Source: CBDDIP01 sp965229005 (GTDB taxonomy: Bacteria; Actinomycetota; Acidimicrobiia; Acidimicrobiales; Ilumatobacteraceae). Taken from it: a stretch of 64,000 nt of DNA. Made by a program: the position numbers and the translations under genes. Under the pieces are notes generated by a model. That model ran no database searches. It was not told where the DNA came from and saw only the letters and a program-made list of their open reading frames with translations. Every line of letters begins with the position of its first letter. Within the stretch, counting starts at the first letter, position 1. The stretch spans positions 372,001-436,000 of the forward strand of contig CBDDIP010000002.1 in assembly GCA_965229005.1 (NCBI GenBank). The letters run 5' to 3'. This document shows, piece after piece, positions 31,803-39,948 of the stretch.

Positions 31803-32429
31803 ATGCCCACGTCGAACGAACGAGCCGATTCGAAGGTCGCCAAGGAGCGGCTGCGCACCTACCGGCGCAAGCGCGACTTCACCGCCACGTCGGAGCCGTC
31901 GGGCGACGTGGCCACCGTGCCACCATCGCCCGACGGTGCGCCGCGGTTCGTCGTGCAGCGGCATCGCGCCAGCCGACTGCACTACGACTTCCGACTCGAA
32001 GCGGCAGGCGTGCTCCTGAGCTGGGCCGTGCCGAAGGGCCCGACCCTCGACGCCGACGTTCGGCGGATGGCTGTGCACGTCGAGGACCACCCGCTCGACT
32101 ACTTCGACTTCGAGGGCCGCATCCCCGCCGGTGAGTACGGCGGCGGCGACGTGATCGTGTGGGACTGGGGGACGTGGTCGATCAGCGATGACGCCGACCC
32201 GATCGCCGCCGTCGCCGCCGGCGACCTCCACTTCGACATCCACGGTGAGAAGTTGCACGGGCACTTCGCGCTCGTGCGCCGCGGGCCCACCGGATCGAAG
32301 GAGCAGTGGCTGCTGATCCACAAGCACGACGACGCCGCGGTTCCCGGTTGGGACGCCGACGATCACCCGCGATCCGTGAAGACCGGCCGCACCAACGACG
32401 AGGTGGCCGCGCCGCCAACACTCGACTGA
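31803..32429 (+). CDS. Stand-alone DNA ligase D 3'-phosphoesterase domain protein
   Basis: A 208-residue protein with the LigD phosphoesterase module: FVVQRHRASRLHYDFRLEAAGVLLSWAVPKGP in part (RLHYDFRLE, WAVPKGP), AVHVEDHPLDYFDFEG, IPAGEYGGGDVIVWDWG and GHFALVRRG with EQWLLIHKHDD. The His of HYDFRLE and the DHPLDYF His/Asp are the known metal and catalytic ligands. In LigD this module trims 3' ends before non-homologous end joining. Here no ligase or polymerase domain and no ku gene is seen nearby. Start ATG 31803. Confidence 0.9.
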   Translation: MPTSNERADSKVAKERLRTYRRKRDFTATSEPSGDVATVPPSPDGAPRFVVQRHRASRLHYDFRLEAAGVLLSWAVPKGPTLDADVRRMAVHVEDHPLDYFDFEGRIPAGEYGGGDVIVWDWGTWSISDDADPIAAVAAGDLHFDIHGEKLHGHFALVRRGPTGSKEQWLLIHKHDDAAVPGWDADDHPRSVKTGRTNDEVAAPPTLD

Positions 32430-32470
32430 CGACGCGTCAATCCACTTCCGGATCGGGGTACGGAAGCTCC

Positions 32471-32950
32471 ATGGATGACGACGCCCCCAAGCCCCTGACC
32501 GATCTGCTCGAGCCGGGCTCGACGCTCATGGTCGGAACGAAGCCGGCCGACGACTGGGAGTTCCGCCCGTTGACCGTCGCCCGAGTGGACGGGTCCAGGA
32601 TCGAGATCCTGCTGGACACCGACGAGGACTGGGTTCGCGCCTTCAACGACGGGGACCGCGTCTCGACGACGATGAGCGACAACCGCACGAACACCTGGGT
32701 GGCGCTCACCGGGACAGCGACGACGACCTCCGACCCGGCGGTGATCGACGAGCTCTGGAACCCGTTCGCCGCGGCGTACTTCGACCAGGGTCGCGAGACG
32801 CCCGGCATCGCCGTGATGCGGATCGATGCCGAGGAGGGTCGGTACTGGAGCACGCCATCCGGCCGCATCGGTGCGCTCGTCTCGATGGTGAAGGCGAAGC
32901 TGGGCAACGCCGAGCAAAGCGGTGAGCACGGCGACATCGCGGTGTCCTGA
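32471..32950 (+). CDS. Pyridoxamine 5'-phosphate oxidase-like (general stress protein 26 type) protein
   Basis: A 159-residue split-barrel flavin-binding protein. FRPLTVARVDGSRIEILLDTDEDWV and VALTGTATTTSDPAVIDELWNPFAAAYF, then VMRIDAEEGRYWSTPSGRI, match the general-stress FMN/F420-binding group. The start ATG 32471 is chosen because the upstream extension is Arg-rich shadow sequence. Its partner substrate is unknown. It follows the LigD-like gene by 41 bp on the same strand. Confidence 0.8.
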   Translation: MDDDAPKPLTDLLEPGSTLMVGTKPADDWEFRPLTVARVDGSRIEILLDTDEDWVRAFNDGDRVSTTMSDNRTNTWVALTGTATTTSDPAVIDELWNPFAAAYFDQGRETPGIAVMRIDAEEGRYWSTPSGRIGALVSMVKAKLGNAEQSGEHGDIAVS

Positions 32951-33093
32951 TCGCCCGCGTCGTCATCACTCGTCTGGACCCGATCGGGTGCCTGTCGGGT
33001 GATCTGAACTGCATCCGGTTTGGGCAGCGTCGACGGTGGGCAGGTCCATCACGAACTTGCTCCGGTCGATGGAGTTCGAACAGGAGACGAGTG

Positions 33094-33834
33094 GTGACCG
33101 AACGCAGACAACCAGCATTCGCCGTCGGGATGCCGGCGTGCAACGAGGAGCTGCTCATCGAGCGGGCGATCGCGGCCTTGCTCGTATCGGCCGATGAGCT
33201 CGACGATCCGGCCAGCCTCCGTCTCGTCGTCGCCTGCGACACGTGCACGGACGACACCGTTCGCATCGCCGACGCGATGGCAGCAGTGGATCCGAGGGTC
33301 GAGGTGATCGAGGGGTCGTGGCGCAACGCCGGCGCGGCGCGTGCCGCGGCGATCGACAGCGCGCTGCATGCGACCTGTGCGCTCGCCCCGCAGACCGACG
33401 TCTGGGTCGCCACGACCGACGCCGACACGTTGGTGCCGGTCGACTGGCTGACGACGCACGCGCAGAGCTGGGAGCGCGGCGACCACGCCGTCGCCGGCGT
33501 CGTCGATCTCCTCGACGCCGACCCGACCGTCCAGGGCGAGTTCGACCGTCACTACGCCGTCGGCCACGACGCTCACGGCCACGTGCACGGCGCCAACCTC
33601 GGTGTGCGGGCAGACGCGTACACGATCGTCGGCGGCTTCCCGGAGATCGAGCTCGCCGAGGACCACGCGCTCTGGCGCAGGCTGCGCGACGCGGGGTTCA
33701 CGTGCCGATCCTCGGTCGCGCTGCGCGTCGCCACGAGCGCCCGGTTGTCCAGCCGGGCACCCGGCGGTTTCGCCGACATGCTCAGCGCCATGATGGCGCC
33801 CGCCCTGCTCGACGTCGTCGGCGAGTCGGCGTGA
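33094..33834 (+). CDS. Family 2 glycosyltransferase
   Basis: A 246-residue GT-A fold enzyme: FAVGMPACNEELLIERAI, VVACDTCTDDT, NAGAARAAAID and the donor/metal site ATTDADTLVP (DxD). HGANLGVRADAYTIVGGFPEIELAEDHALWRRL holds the acceptor-side ED motif (given in part: GFPEIELAEDHAL). There is no transmembrane segment. GTG 33094 is favoured over GTG 33091 because AGGAGA (33082-33087) is then 6 bp away. It is the first of three genes joined by GTGA overlaps. Confidence 0.88.
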   Translation: MTERRQPAFAVGMPACNEELLIERAIAALLVSADELDDPASLRLVVACDTCTDDTVRIADAMAAVDPRVEVIEGSWRNAGAARAAAIDSALHATCALAPQTDVWVATTDADTLVPVDWLTTHAQSWERGDHAVAGVVDLLDADPTVQGEFDRHYAVGHDAHGHVHGANLGVRADAYTIVGGFPEIELAEDHALWRRLRDAGFTCRSSVALRVATSARLSSRAPGGFADMLSAMMAPALLDVVGESA

Positions 33835-34445
33835 GCACTCGCCGCACCGATGCGCGTGTCGATCCGATGAGCTTCGATGCTGCGTACGCAGCAGCGGACG
33901 ACCCCTGGTCGTTCACGTCGTCGGCGTACGAGATGGACAAGTACGCGCTGACGATCTCGTCGTTGGCTCGCGAGCGGTACGCGCGCTGCTTCGAACCGGC
34001 GTGCTCGATCGGCGCCCTGACCCGACGTCTCGCGGAACGCGCTGACGAGGTCGTGGCCTGCGACGGGTCGCCGATCGCCGTCGACCGCGCCAGGGCGCGG
34101 CTGGCCGACGCACCCCACGTGGAGCTCGTCGCCGCCGCGATCCCGGAGTGGTGGCCGACGGGAACGTTCGATCTCATCGTGCTCTCCGAGCTGGGCTACT
34201 ACTGGGACAGCGCCGGATGGTCGGACATCGTCGGACGGTGCGCGCAGTCGCTGAGTGCCGACGGCGAGGTCATCGCGGTCCACTGGCTCGGTTCGTCCGC
34301 GGACCACGTTCAGAACGGCAGAACGGTGCACCAGGAGCTGCTGGCCGTGTTCGGTCCGTCGGACCTTCACATCGAGCGTGCCGGTCCCCCCGGCGGCCCG
34401 CAGGCCGACGGGTTCGTGCTCGCCCGATGGACGTTCGGCGCGTGA
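33831..34445 (+). CDS. SAM-dependent methyltransferase (NodS-like)
   Basis: A 204-residue class I methyltransferase. The N-terminal FDAAYAAADDPWSFTSSAYEMDKYA is characteristic of the NodS-like group. The SAM site is CFEPACSIGALTRRL (motif I, with ExxCSxG) and VACDGSPIAVDRAR, followed by FDLIVLSELGYYW (motif IV). The GTG start overlaps the glycosyltransferase stop. NodS methylates an amino sugar nitrogen in Nod-factor synthesis. Here the neighbours suggest modification of a sugar or lipid-linked amine, which is inferred. Confidence 0.88.
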   Translation: MSTRRTDARVDPMSFDAAYAAADDPWSFTSSAYEMDKYALTISSLARERYARCFEPACSIGALTRRLAERADEVVACDGSPIAVDRARARLADAPHVELVAAAIPEWWPTGTFDLIVLSELGYYWDSAGWSDIVGRCAQSLSADGEVIAVHWLGSSADHVQNGRTVHQELLAVFGPSDLHIERAGPPGGPQADGFVLARWTFGA

Positions 34446-35401
34446 GGGCGGAGGACAGCGAGCTGCTGGCGCTCACCGATCCGGACGACGCCGCATTCGG
34501 CGCGCTCCCGCTTCCGGGATCGGGCGCCACCGCTGACAGGTTCCTTGCGCTGTGGTCCTTCGGTGCACGTGCCCCGTCGTTCGGCCGAGTCGCCGAGGCC
34601 CATCACGATGCGATGGCCATCCTCGCCGAGGCCGGCCGCTCCGATGCGTCCGCGGGGCTGAACGGCGTGTGGGCGGCAGGCGGCCCGGATCCCTTGCGAC
34701 TCGAGCGTGGATGCGCCGGTCGCTGGCACCTGCGCGGCAGCAAGCACTGGTGCAGCGCGGCGACGTTCGCGACGTCCGCTCTCGTGACGGCGGCGTCCCC
34801 GCTCGGTGGAACCCTCGTGCGCGTCGATCTCGGCCGAGCAGGCGTGCAGGTCGGTGCACCGTCGTGGCAGTCGCCGGCGATGGCTGCCGTCGACACCCGA
34901 TCCGTGCACTTCGATCTCGACGTCGACGACACCGACCTCGTCGGCGTCGACGACTGGTACCTGCGTCGCCCCGGCTTCTGGCATGGTGCCGTCGGCGTCG
35001 CCGCCTCGTGGGCAGGCTGCGTCGACGGGGTGGTCGGCCGGCTCGCATCGATGTGGCGTGACGACCCGCACGCGATGGCTCACCTCGGCGCGATCGACGC
35101 GACGCTCTGGAGCCTGCGCTCGGTGATCCGAGCAGCTGCCGACGAGATCGACGACGAGCCCATTGGCACCGCCGAGTCCAGGCAGCGACGCGCGCTACGC
35201 GTGCGACACGTCGTCGACGAGGCGATCACCGACATCCAGACGCGCATCGGGCGAGCGTTGGGTCCCGGCCCCCTGGCCCACACCGAGTCGCTGCACCGCC
35301 ACCTCGCCGAGACGGATCTCTATCGGAGGCAATCACACGCAGAACGCGACCTCGAGGTGCTCGGTCGACTCTCGAACGGCGTCTGCATGCGGCTCGTCTG
35401 A
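34442..35401 (+). CDS. Acyl-CoA dehydrogenase-like flavoprotein
   Basis: A 319-residue protein from GTG 34442, overlapping the methyltransferase stop. It has GLNGVWAAGGPDPLRLER, WHLRGSKHWCSAATFAT (the beta domain G-x-K-x-W pattern), VDTRSVHFDLDVDDTDLVG and a C-terminal helical region ending in LHRHLAETDLYRRQSHAERDLEVLG, with TESL near an expected Glu region. It is shorter than canonical 380-residue enzymes because the N-terminal helical domain is reduced. Such dehydrogenases occur with NodS-like and GT2 genes in actinobacteria; the joint product is unknown to me. Confidence 0.78.
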   Translation: MRAEDSELLALTDPDDAAFGALPLPGSGATADRFLALWSFGARAPSFGRVAEAHHDAMAILAEAGRSDASAGLNGVWAAGGPDPLRLERGCAGRWHLRGSKHWCSAATFATSALVTAASPLGGTLVRVDLGRAGVQVGAPSWQSPAMAAVDTRSVHFDLDVDDTDLVGVDDWYLRRPGFWHGAVGVAASWAGCVDGVVGRLASMWRDDPHAMAHLGAIDATLWSLRSVIRAAADEIDDEPIGTAESRQRRALRVRHVVDEAITDIQTRIGRALGPGPLAHTESLHRHLAETDLYRRQSHAERDLEVLGRLSNGVCMRLV

Positions 35402-35436
35402 ACGTCAACCGCCGTGGGGTACGCCACGACCAGCGA

Positions 35437-35706
35437 TCAGACCTGACCGAGGCGCGTGCCCGGAGCGTGTTCGGGGAGCTCGCCCGAACGGTGTGCCCAC
35501 ACGATCGCTTCGGTTCGTGTGCGCGTGCCGAGGGCGCGGTTGATCGCCTTCAGGTGTGTTTTGACGGTCTCGGTGCTGCAGAACAGCCGGTCGCCGATCT
35601 CGGTGTTGGTCCTGCCGTTGCAGAGCTCGACGAGCACGCGGCTCTCGCTGCGTGACAGGTACGTCTGAAACGGCCAGGGCTCGGCGACGACGGGGCGTTC
35701 GTCCAT
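35437..35706 (-). CDS. Single-domain LuxR-type helix-turn-helix protein
   Basis: An 89-residue protein consisting almost entirely of a GerE/LuxR DNA-binding domain: YLSRSESRVLVELCNGRTNTEIGDRLFCSTETVKTHLKAINRALG in part (LSRSESRVL, NTEIGDRL, STETVKTHLKAI). There is no receiver or sensor domain. It resembles the DNA-binding end of the large regulator encoded just upstream at 35823. It may compete with or assist it. Confidence 0.8.
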   Translation of the reverse strand: MDERPVVAEPWPFQTYLSRSESRVLVELCNGRTNTEIGDRLFCSTETVKTHLKAINRALGTRTRTEAIVWAHRSGELPEHAPGTRLGQV

Positions 35707-35822
35707 TGGTCCACTCTCCAGGGTCCGGGGAAAATGAATCGGGTTCGCTTCGAAGTCCGCACGACTGCGCTCGTGGGCGACAGCAAATTATCGAACGCGG
35801 GCGACCGCGCAAAAGCCTGCGG

Positions 35823-38024
35823 TCAGAGCAGGCGCAGCTCGCGGGCCGCTTGCACGGCGGCGTGGCGGCTGGTGACGGCGAGCTTGCGGTAGATCGCCGC
35901 GCATTGCGTCTTCACGGTGTTCGGTGACACGAACAGCTCACGGGCGATTTCGGGCAGCGAGAGCGTGGACGGCAGGTAGCGAAGCACGGCCATCTCTCGG
36001 TCCGACAGCTGCTCCACCAACCCGGTCGCCCGCACCGGCTGTGACCGGCTCACCCGGTGCCGCGCCGCGACCCTGTCCAGCAGTGGCCGGTTGATGCCGG
36101 GGTCGGGGCAGCGCTCGATCATCCGGCTCGCCTCGTCGAGCAGCCCGCGCCCGCGTTCTTCACCGGCCTGCAGCAGCACGTCGCCGGCCAACGTCAGCAC
36201 GAACACCGACCCGAGCATCGTGGTCGCCCGCCGCGCGAGGACCACCGCATGCTCGGCGTCGGCGACACTGCTCTCGCCGGGCGGGCACGTTGCGGCGCGG
36301 ATCGCAACCGCTGGCGCGATGCCGTGGTACTCGCCGAGCCCGGACGTCGTGGCGAACGCCAGCGCTCGCAGGGCAGCCGCGCGCGCGTCCGAAGGGGCCC
36401 CATCCAGCTCGGCGACCGCGGCAGCGACGAGTGCCATCGCGTGTGCCGTCACCCGCTGCTCGGCGGTCGTGCGCACGAAGGCGATGGCCAGCGTCGAACG
36501 CGCCTCCGCCGCCAGACCCGCCCATGCGAACGCCGCACCCGCGGCGGTGGTCAGCTCGCTCGGTCGCGCCTCGACGTCGCCCGCTTCGATCACCTCGCGC
36601 GCCCCGGCCAGCGCGGCGCCCACGTCGCCCCTTCCGAGCGCGAGGTTGATCCGCAACGGCATGGTTCGCATCGGGTCGATGTCGGTCGGCAACGTGGCCG
36701 TCGCCCGATCCAGCAATCGCTGCGCCTCGTCGTACTGACCGGTCAGGTAGTGGTCCCACCCGGACAGCGCCGCGCAGATCGCGTCCAGCTCGCCGCCGGC
36801 GGACAGGCGCCCGAGGATGTTGCGCAACGTGCGCAGCTGCCCGCTGCCCAGCAGATCCGGGCCGACCAACCGCATCAGGAGCATCGCCCGCTCGCGATCG
36901 CCAGCGGCCAACAGGTGGTCGACAGCGGCAGCGGGGTATCCGGATGACTCGAACCACGCCGCAGCTCGCCGGTGGAGCTCCGGCAACCGATCGGGGATCG
37001 ATCGCCGCGCCTCCTGCAGGAGCAAGTCGCGGAACAGGTGGTGGTACCGGAACCACTCGCCCGAGGCGTCGAGCCGGATCACGAGCTGGTTGCGCGCCGC
37101 CAGCCCGTCGAGCCACCGGGCGCCGTCGGTCGAACCGGTCACCGCATCCAGCAACGCACCCGACAGACGGTGCAGCACCGCGGCCTCGACCATCCGCCGC
37201 CGTTCGTCGTCGTCGAGCACGGCGAGCAGCTCGTCGGTGAGGTAGCCGGCCACGAGTTGGTCGTCGCCGCGAAACGTCTCCACGAAGCGACCGGCGTCGT
37301 CGGTGCGCTCCAGCGACAACCCCGCCAGCACCAGCCCGGCGGCCCATCCCTCGGTGCGCTCGCACAGGTCGTCGAGCCGCGGACCGTCCAACCCGTCGGC
37401 CGCAGTGCCGAGCAGCGCGGCTGCTTCCGAGGCGTCGAACCGCAGGTCGGCGGCGCGTATCTCGCGCACCCGCCCGCGCACGCGCATGCGCCCCAGCCGG
37501 AACGGCGGGTCGGCGCGCGTGATCAGCACCATCGTCAGCTGCGGTGGGCACAGCTCGACGAGCCGCTCGACGCTTCGGTGCACCTGCGCGTCGTCGATCA
37601 GGTGGTAGTCGTCGAGCACGACGATCAGACGCTGCGCCAACGCCGCCAGCTCGTTGACGAGCGCCGGCACGACCACTTGCCCGGCGCCGAGTGAACCGGC
37701 GACCAACGGCTCGACGTTCGCCGCGACCGCCGGGTTCGTCCGGCCGATCGCGGCAACGACCGACACCCAGAAGCGAGCCGGGTCGGCGTCGGACTCCTCG
37801 AGCTGCAGCCACGCCACACCGCCAGCGAGACCGGCGGCCGCCCACCCCGCGACGAGCGTCGACTTGCCGGAACCGGCCGGCGCACTGACGAGCACGAGCG
37901 GCACGTCGGCGGCGTTCGCCTCGTCGAGCACCGCACCGAGGCGGGCCCGCTCCACCAGCCGGGTCGGCGACACCGGGGGCCGGATCTTCGTGGCTGCCAG
38001 GTTGCTGCTCGCGCCGTCGGCCAC
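35823..38024 (-). CDS. Large ATP-binding LuxR-family (MalT/LAL-type) regulator
   Basis: A 733-residue STAND-type activator. The N-terminal ATPase has Walker A VSAPAGSGKSTLVAGWAA (about residues 45-62) and Walker B LIVVLDDYHLIDD. A long helical repeat (TPR/MalT-like) region occupies about residues 330-660. The C-terminal LuxR domain has LSDREMAVLRYLPSTLSLPEIA, then SPNTVKTQCAAIYRKL. Such proteins bind an inducer plus ATP, oligomerise and activate transcription. It is divergent from the small gene at 38108 and the ABC exporter, separated by 83 bp, which is the likely target. Confidence 0.9.
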   Translation of the reverse strand: MADGASSNLAATKIRPPVSPTRLVERARLGAVLDEANAADVPLVLVSAPAGSGKSTLVAGWAAAGLAGGVAWLQLEESDADPARFWVSVVAAIGRTNPAVAANVEPLVAGSLGAGQVVVPALVNELAALAQRLIVVLDDYHLIDDAQVHRSVERLVELCPPQLTMVLITRADPPFRLGRMRVRGRVREIRAADLRFDASEAAALLGTAADGLDGPRLDDLCERTEGWAAGLVLAGLSLERTDDAGRFVETFRGDDQLVAGYLTDELLAVLDDDERRRMVEAAVLHRLSGALLDAVTGSTDGARWLDGLAARNQLVIRLDASGEWFRYHHLFRDLLLQEARRSIPDRLPELHRRAAAWFESSGYPAAAVDHLLAAGDRERAMLLMRLVGPDLLGSGQLRTLRNILGRLSAGGELDAICAALSGWDHYLTGQYDEAQRLLDRATATLPTDIDPMRTMPLRINLALGRGDVGAALAGAREVIEAGDVEARPSELTTAAGAAFAWAGLAAEARSTLAIAFVRTTAEQRVTAHAMALVAAAVAELDGAPSDARAAALRALAFATTSGLGEYHGIAPAVAIRAATCPPGESSVADAEHAVVLARRATTMLGSVFVLTLAGDVLLQAGEERGRGLLDEASRMIERCPDPGINRPLLDRVAARHRVSRSQPVRATGLVEQLSDREMAVLRYLPSTLSLPEIARELFVSPNTVKTQCAAIYRKLAVTSRHAAVQAARELRLL

Positions 38025-38107
38025 GGGGGGAACCTACCGGCGTTCACCCGGGTGAATCGGCCGACGGGGTGAAGCGCGTTCACCCGGTGCGGTGGGACCG
38101 TACGGAC

Positions 38108-38371
38108 ATGCAAGACGTACTCACCCACGAGATCGTGCTGCGGGGCCGAGTCGGCCGCCGATTGCTCGGTCCGTTCCTCGATGACTTCACCGTCGACTTC
38201 ACGGTCGACACGGCGGTCGATGCAGGCGAACCCGGGGTCACCCGGCTCGTCGGCACCGTCCGCGACCCGTCGCACCTGCACGGTCTCGTGGCGTACCTGG
38301 CATCGATCAACGCCCAGTTGATCTCCATCACCCCGGTCGTCACGACCGGCGACACGAGGAGCACCTCATGA
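38108..38371 (+). CDS. Small conserved hypothetical protein preceding an ABC exporter
   Basis: An 87-residue protein from ATG 38108: DVLTHEIVLRGRVGRRLLGPFLDDF, then TRLVGTVRDPSHLHGLVAYLASINAQLISITPV. The second half resembles an ACT-like beta-alpha fold. Its stop overlaps the ATG of the ABC ATPase gene, so it is translated with the exporter and may be its accessory or sensor protein. The function is unknown. Confidence 0.6.
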   Translation: MQDVLTHEIVLRGRVGRRLLGPFLDDFTVDFTVDTAVDAGEPGVTRLVGTVRDPSHLHGLVAYLASINAQLISITPVVTTGDTRSTS

Positions 38372-39090
38372 TCACGGTTTCCCACCTGACGAAGTCGTAC
38401 GGCCGGCGCACGGTCGTCGACGACCTGTCGTTCGAGCTCGCCGCCGGACGCATCACCGGTTTCGTCGGCCCGAACGGCGCCGGCAAGTCGACCACGATGC
38501 GGATGATGGTCGGCCTCGCCCGGCCCGACGCCGGCACCGTCACCTATGACGGAGCGACCTACACCGACCTGCGCGATCCGGCCCGCACCGTTGGGGTGGT
38601 CCTCGATGCACGTGCGATGCACCCCGGCCGTTCGGCTCGCAACCACCTTCGGGCGATGGCCGCGATCAGCTCGCTGTCCGAGGCCCGCGTCGACGAGGTG
38701 CTGCACCACGTCGGTCTGGATGCGGCGGCCGACCAACGCGTCGGCGGCTTCTCGCTCGGCATGCGTCAGCGCCTGGCCATCGCCGGCGCGCTGCTCGGCG
38801 AGCCGGAGGTGCTGCTGCTCGACGAGCCGTCCAACGGGCTCGACCCCGACGGCATCCGCTGGTTGCGCACGATGCTCACCGGCTTCGCCGCCGACGGCGG
38901 GACGGTGTTCGTCTCCAGCCACTTCATCGCCGAGCTGTCCACCTTCGCCCACGACCTCGTCGTCGTCGGCAACGGCCGACTGATCACCGCCGAGCCGCTG
39001 GCCGAGACCCTCGACCGCGACCGCTCGCTCAGCCTCGAGGACATCCTCCTCGACCTCACCCACGACGCCGCGACCTACGCGGCCGCCTGA
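38368..39090 (+). CDS. ABC transporter ATP-binding protein (multidrug/exporter type)
   Basis: A 240-residue ATPase: Walker A GFVGPNGAGKSTTMRMMVGL (about residue 32), signature FSLGMRQRLAI (LSGGQ replaced by FSLGM as in many drug exporters), Walker B VLLLDEPSNGLDPDGI and switch VFVSSHFIAEL. It pairs with the permease at 39120. By family it could move lipids or hydrophobic drugs. The operon is probably under control of the divergent LAL regulator. Confidence 0.92.
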   Translation: MITVSHLTKSYGRRTVVDDLSFELAAGRITGFVGPNGAGKSTTMRMMVGLARPDAGTVTYDGATYTDLRDPARTVGVVLDARAMHPGRSARNHLRAMAAISSLSEARVDEVLHHVGLDAAADQRVGGFSLGMRQRLAIAGALLGEPEVLLLDEPSNGLDPDGIRWLRTMLTGFAADGGTVFVSSHFIAELSTFAHDLVVVGNGRLITAEPLAETLDRDRSLSLEDILLDLTHDAATYAAA

Positions 39091-39119
39091 CCCCGAACAA
39101 CGAACCCAAAGGACCTGTC

Positions 39120-39932
39120 ATGACCACCACCACGCTCACCCGTTCCACCTCGATCTCGACCACGAGCCCGATCATCCGCGACCTCCGGGCCGCCGTCCGC
39201 AGCGAGTGGATCAAGCTCCGCTCGGTCCGCTCCACTGCCCTGTTCATCGGCCTGGCCGCCGTTGCCGGCGTCGGTCTGTCGTTCGTCCTCGGCCGGTTCG
39301 TCAAGACGGATCCCTATGACCACCTGCCGTTCACGATCGGCAACACGTTCATCGTGTCCAGCTGGTTGACGACGCTGTTCGCCGTCGTCGCCGGCACGCT
39401 GCTGCACACCTCCGAGGTACAGCACGGCACCCTTGCCGGCGCACTCACGGCTCGACCGTCGAAGCCGATCTTCGTCGCCGCGAAGGCGTTCACCGCCGCT
39501 GCGCTCGGGCTCGCCATGGGCGTCATCGGCATCGTCGGCGGATTCATCGGTGGCATCGCCAGCGGCATGGACACCGGCGATCTGTCCGGCGCGTCGTCCG
39601 CTGTGGCGTGGGCGCTCGTGCTGACCACGCTCGCCGCGGTCCTCGGACTCGGCGTCGGGCTGCTCGTCCGTCACAGCGCCGGCGCGGTGACCACCGTGCT
39701 CGTCTGGGCGCTCGCCGTCGAGACCCTCGTGCGCGGCATCATCCCCGCCAACGTCTCCCGCCTGCTGCCGTTCACCGCCGCCCACGGCATCCTCGGCACA
39801 CGGTCGGCCGCCGACACCCCCGAGACCCTCGCTGCGGCGCTGTCCAGCCTCGGCAACGCCGCCGTCATCGGCGGCTGGGCGATGGTCACCGTGGCGATCG
39901 GCACCGCCTTGCTGATCCGTCAGGACTCCTGA
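39120..39932 (+). CDS. ABC-2 type permease protein
   Basis: A 270-residue integral membrane protein with about six hydrophobic segments: TALFIGLAAVAGVGLSFVLG, IVSSWLTTLFAVVAGTLL, ALGLAMGVIGIVGGFIGG, WALVLTTLAAVLGLGVGLLV, and two C-terminal ones. The N-terminal cytoplasmic part has VRSEWIKLRSVRST, which is typical of actinobacterial ABC-2 permeases. It starts 29 bp after the ATPase gene with an AAAGGA ribosome-binding site. It provides the membrane channel of the exporter. Confidence 0.87.
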   Translation: MTTTTLTRSTSISTTSPIIRDLRAAVRSEWIKLRSVRSTALFIGLAAVAGVGLSFVLGRFVKTDPYDHLPFTIGNTFIVSSWLTTLFAVVAGTLLHTSEVQHGTLAGALTARPSKPIFVAAKAFTAAALGLAMGVIGIVGGFIGGIASGMDTGDLSGASSAVAWALVLTTLAAVLGLGVGLLVRHSAGAVTTVLVWALAVETLVRGIIPANVSRLLPFTAAHGILGTRSAADTPETLAAALSSLGNAAVIGGWAMVTVAIGTALLIRQDS

Positions 39933-39948
39933 GGTCGCTGTGTACGGA

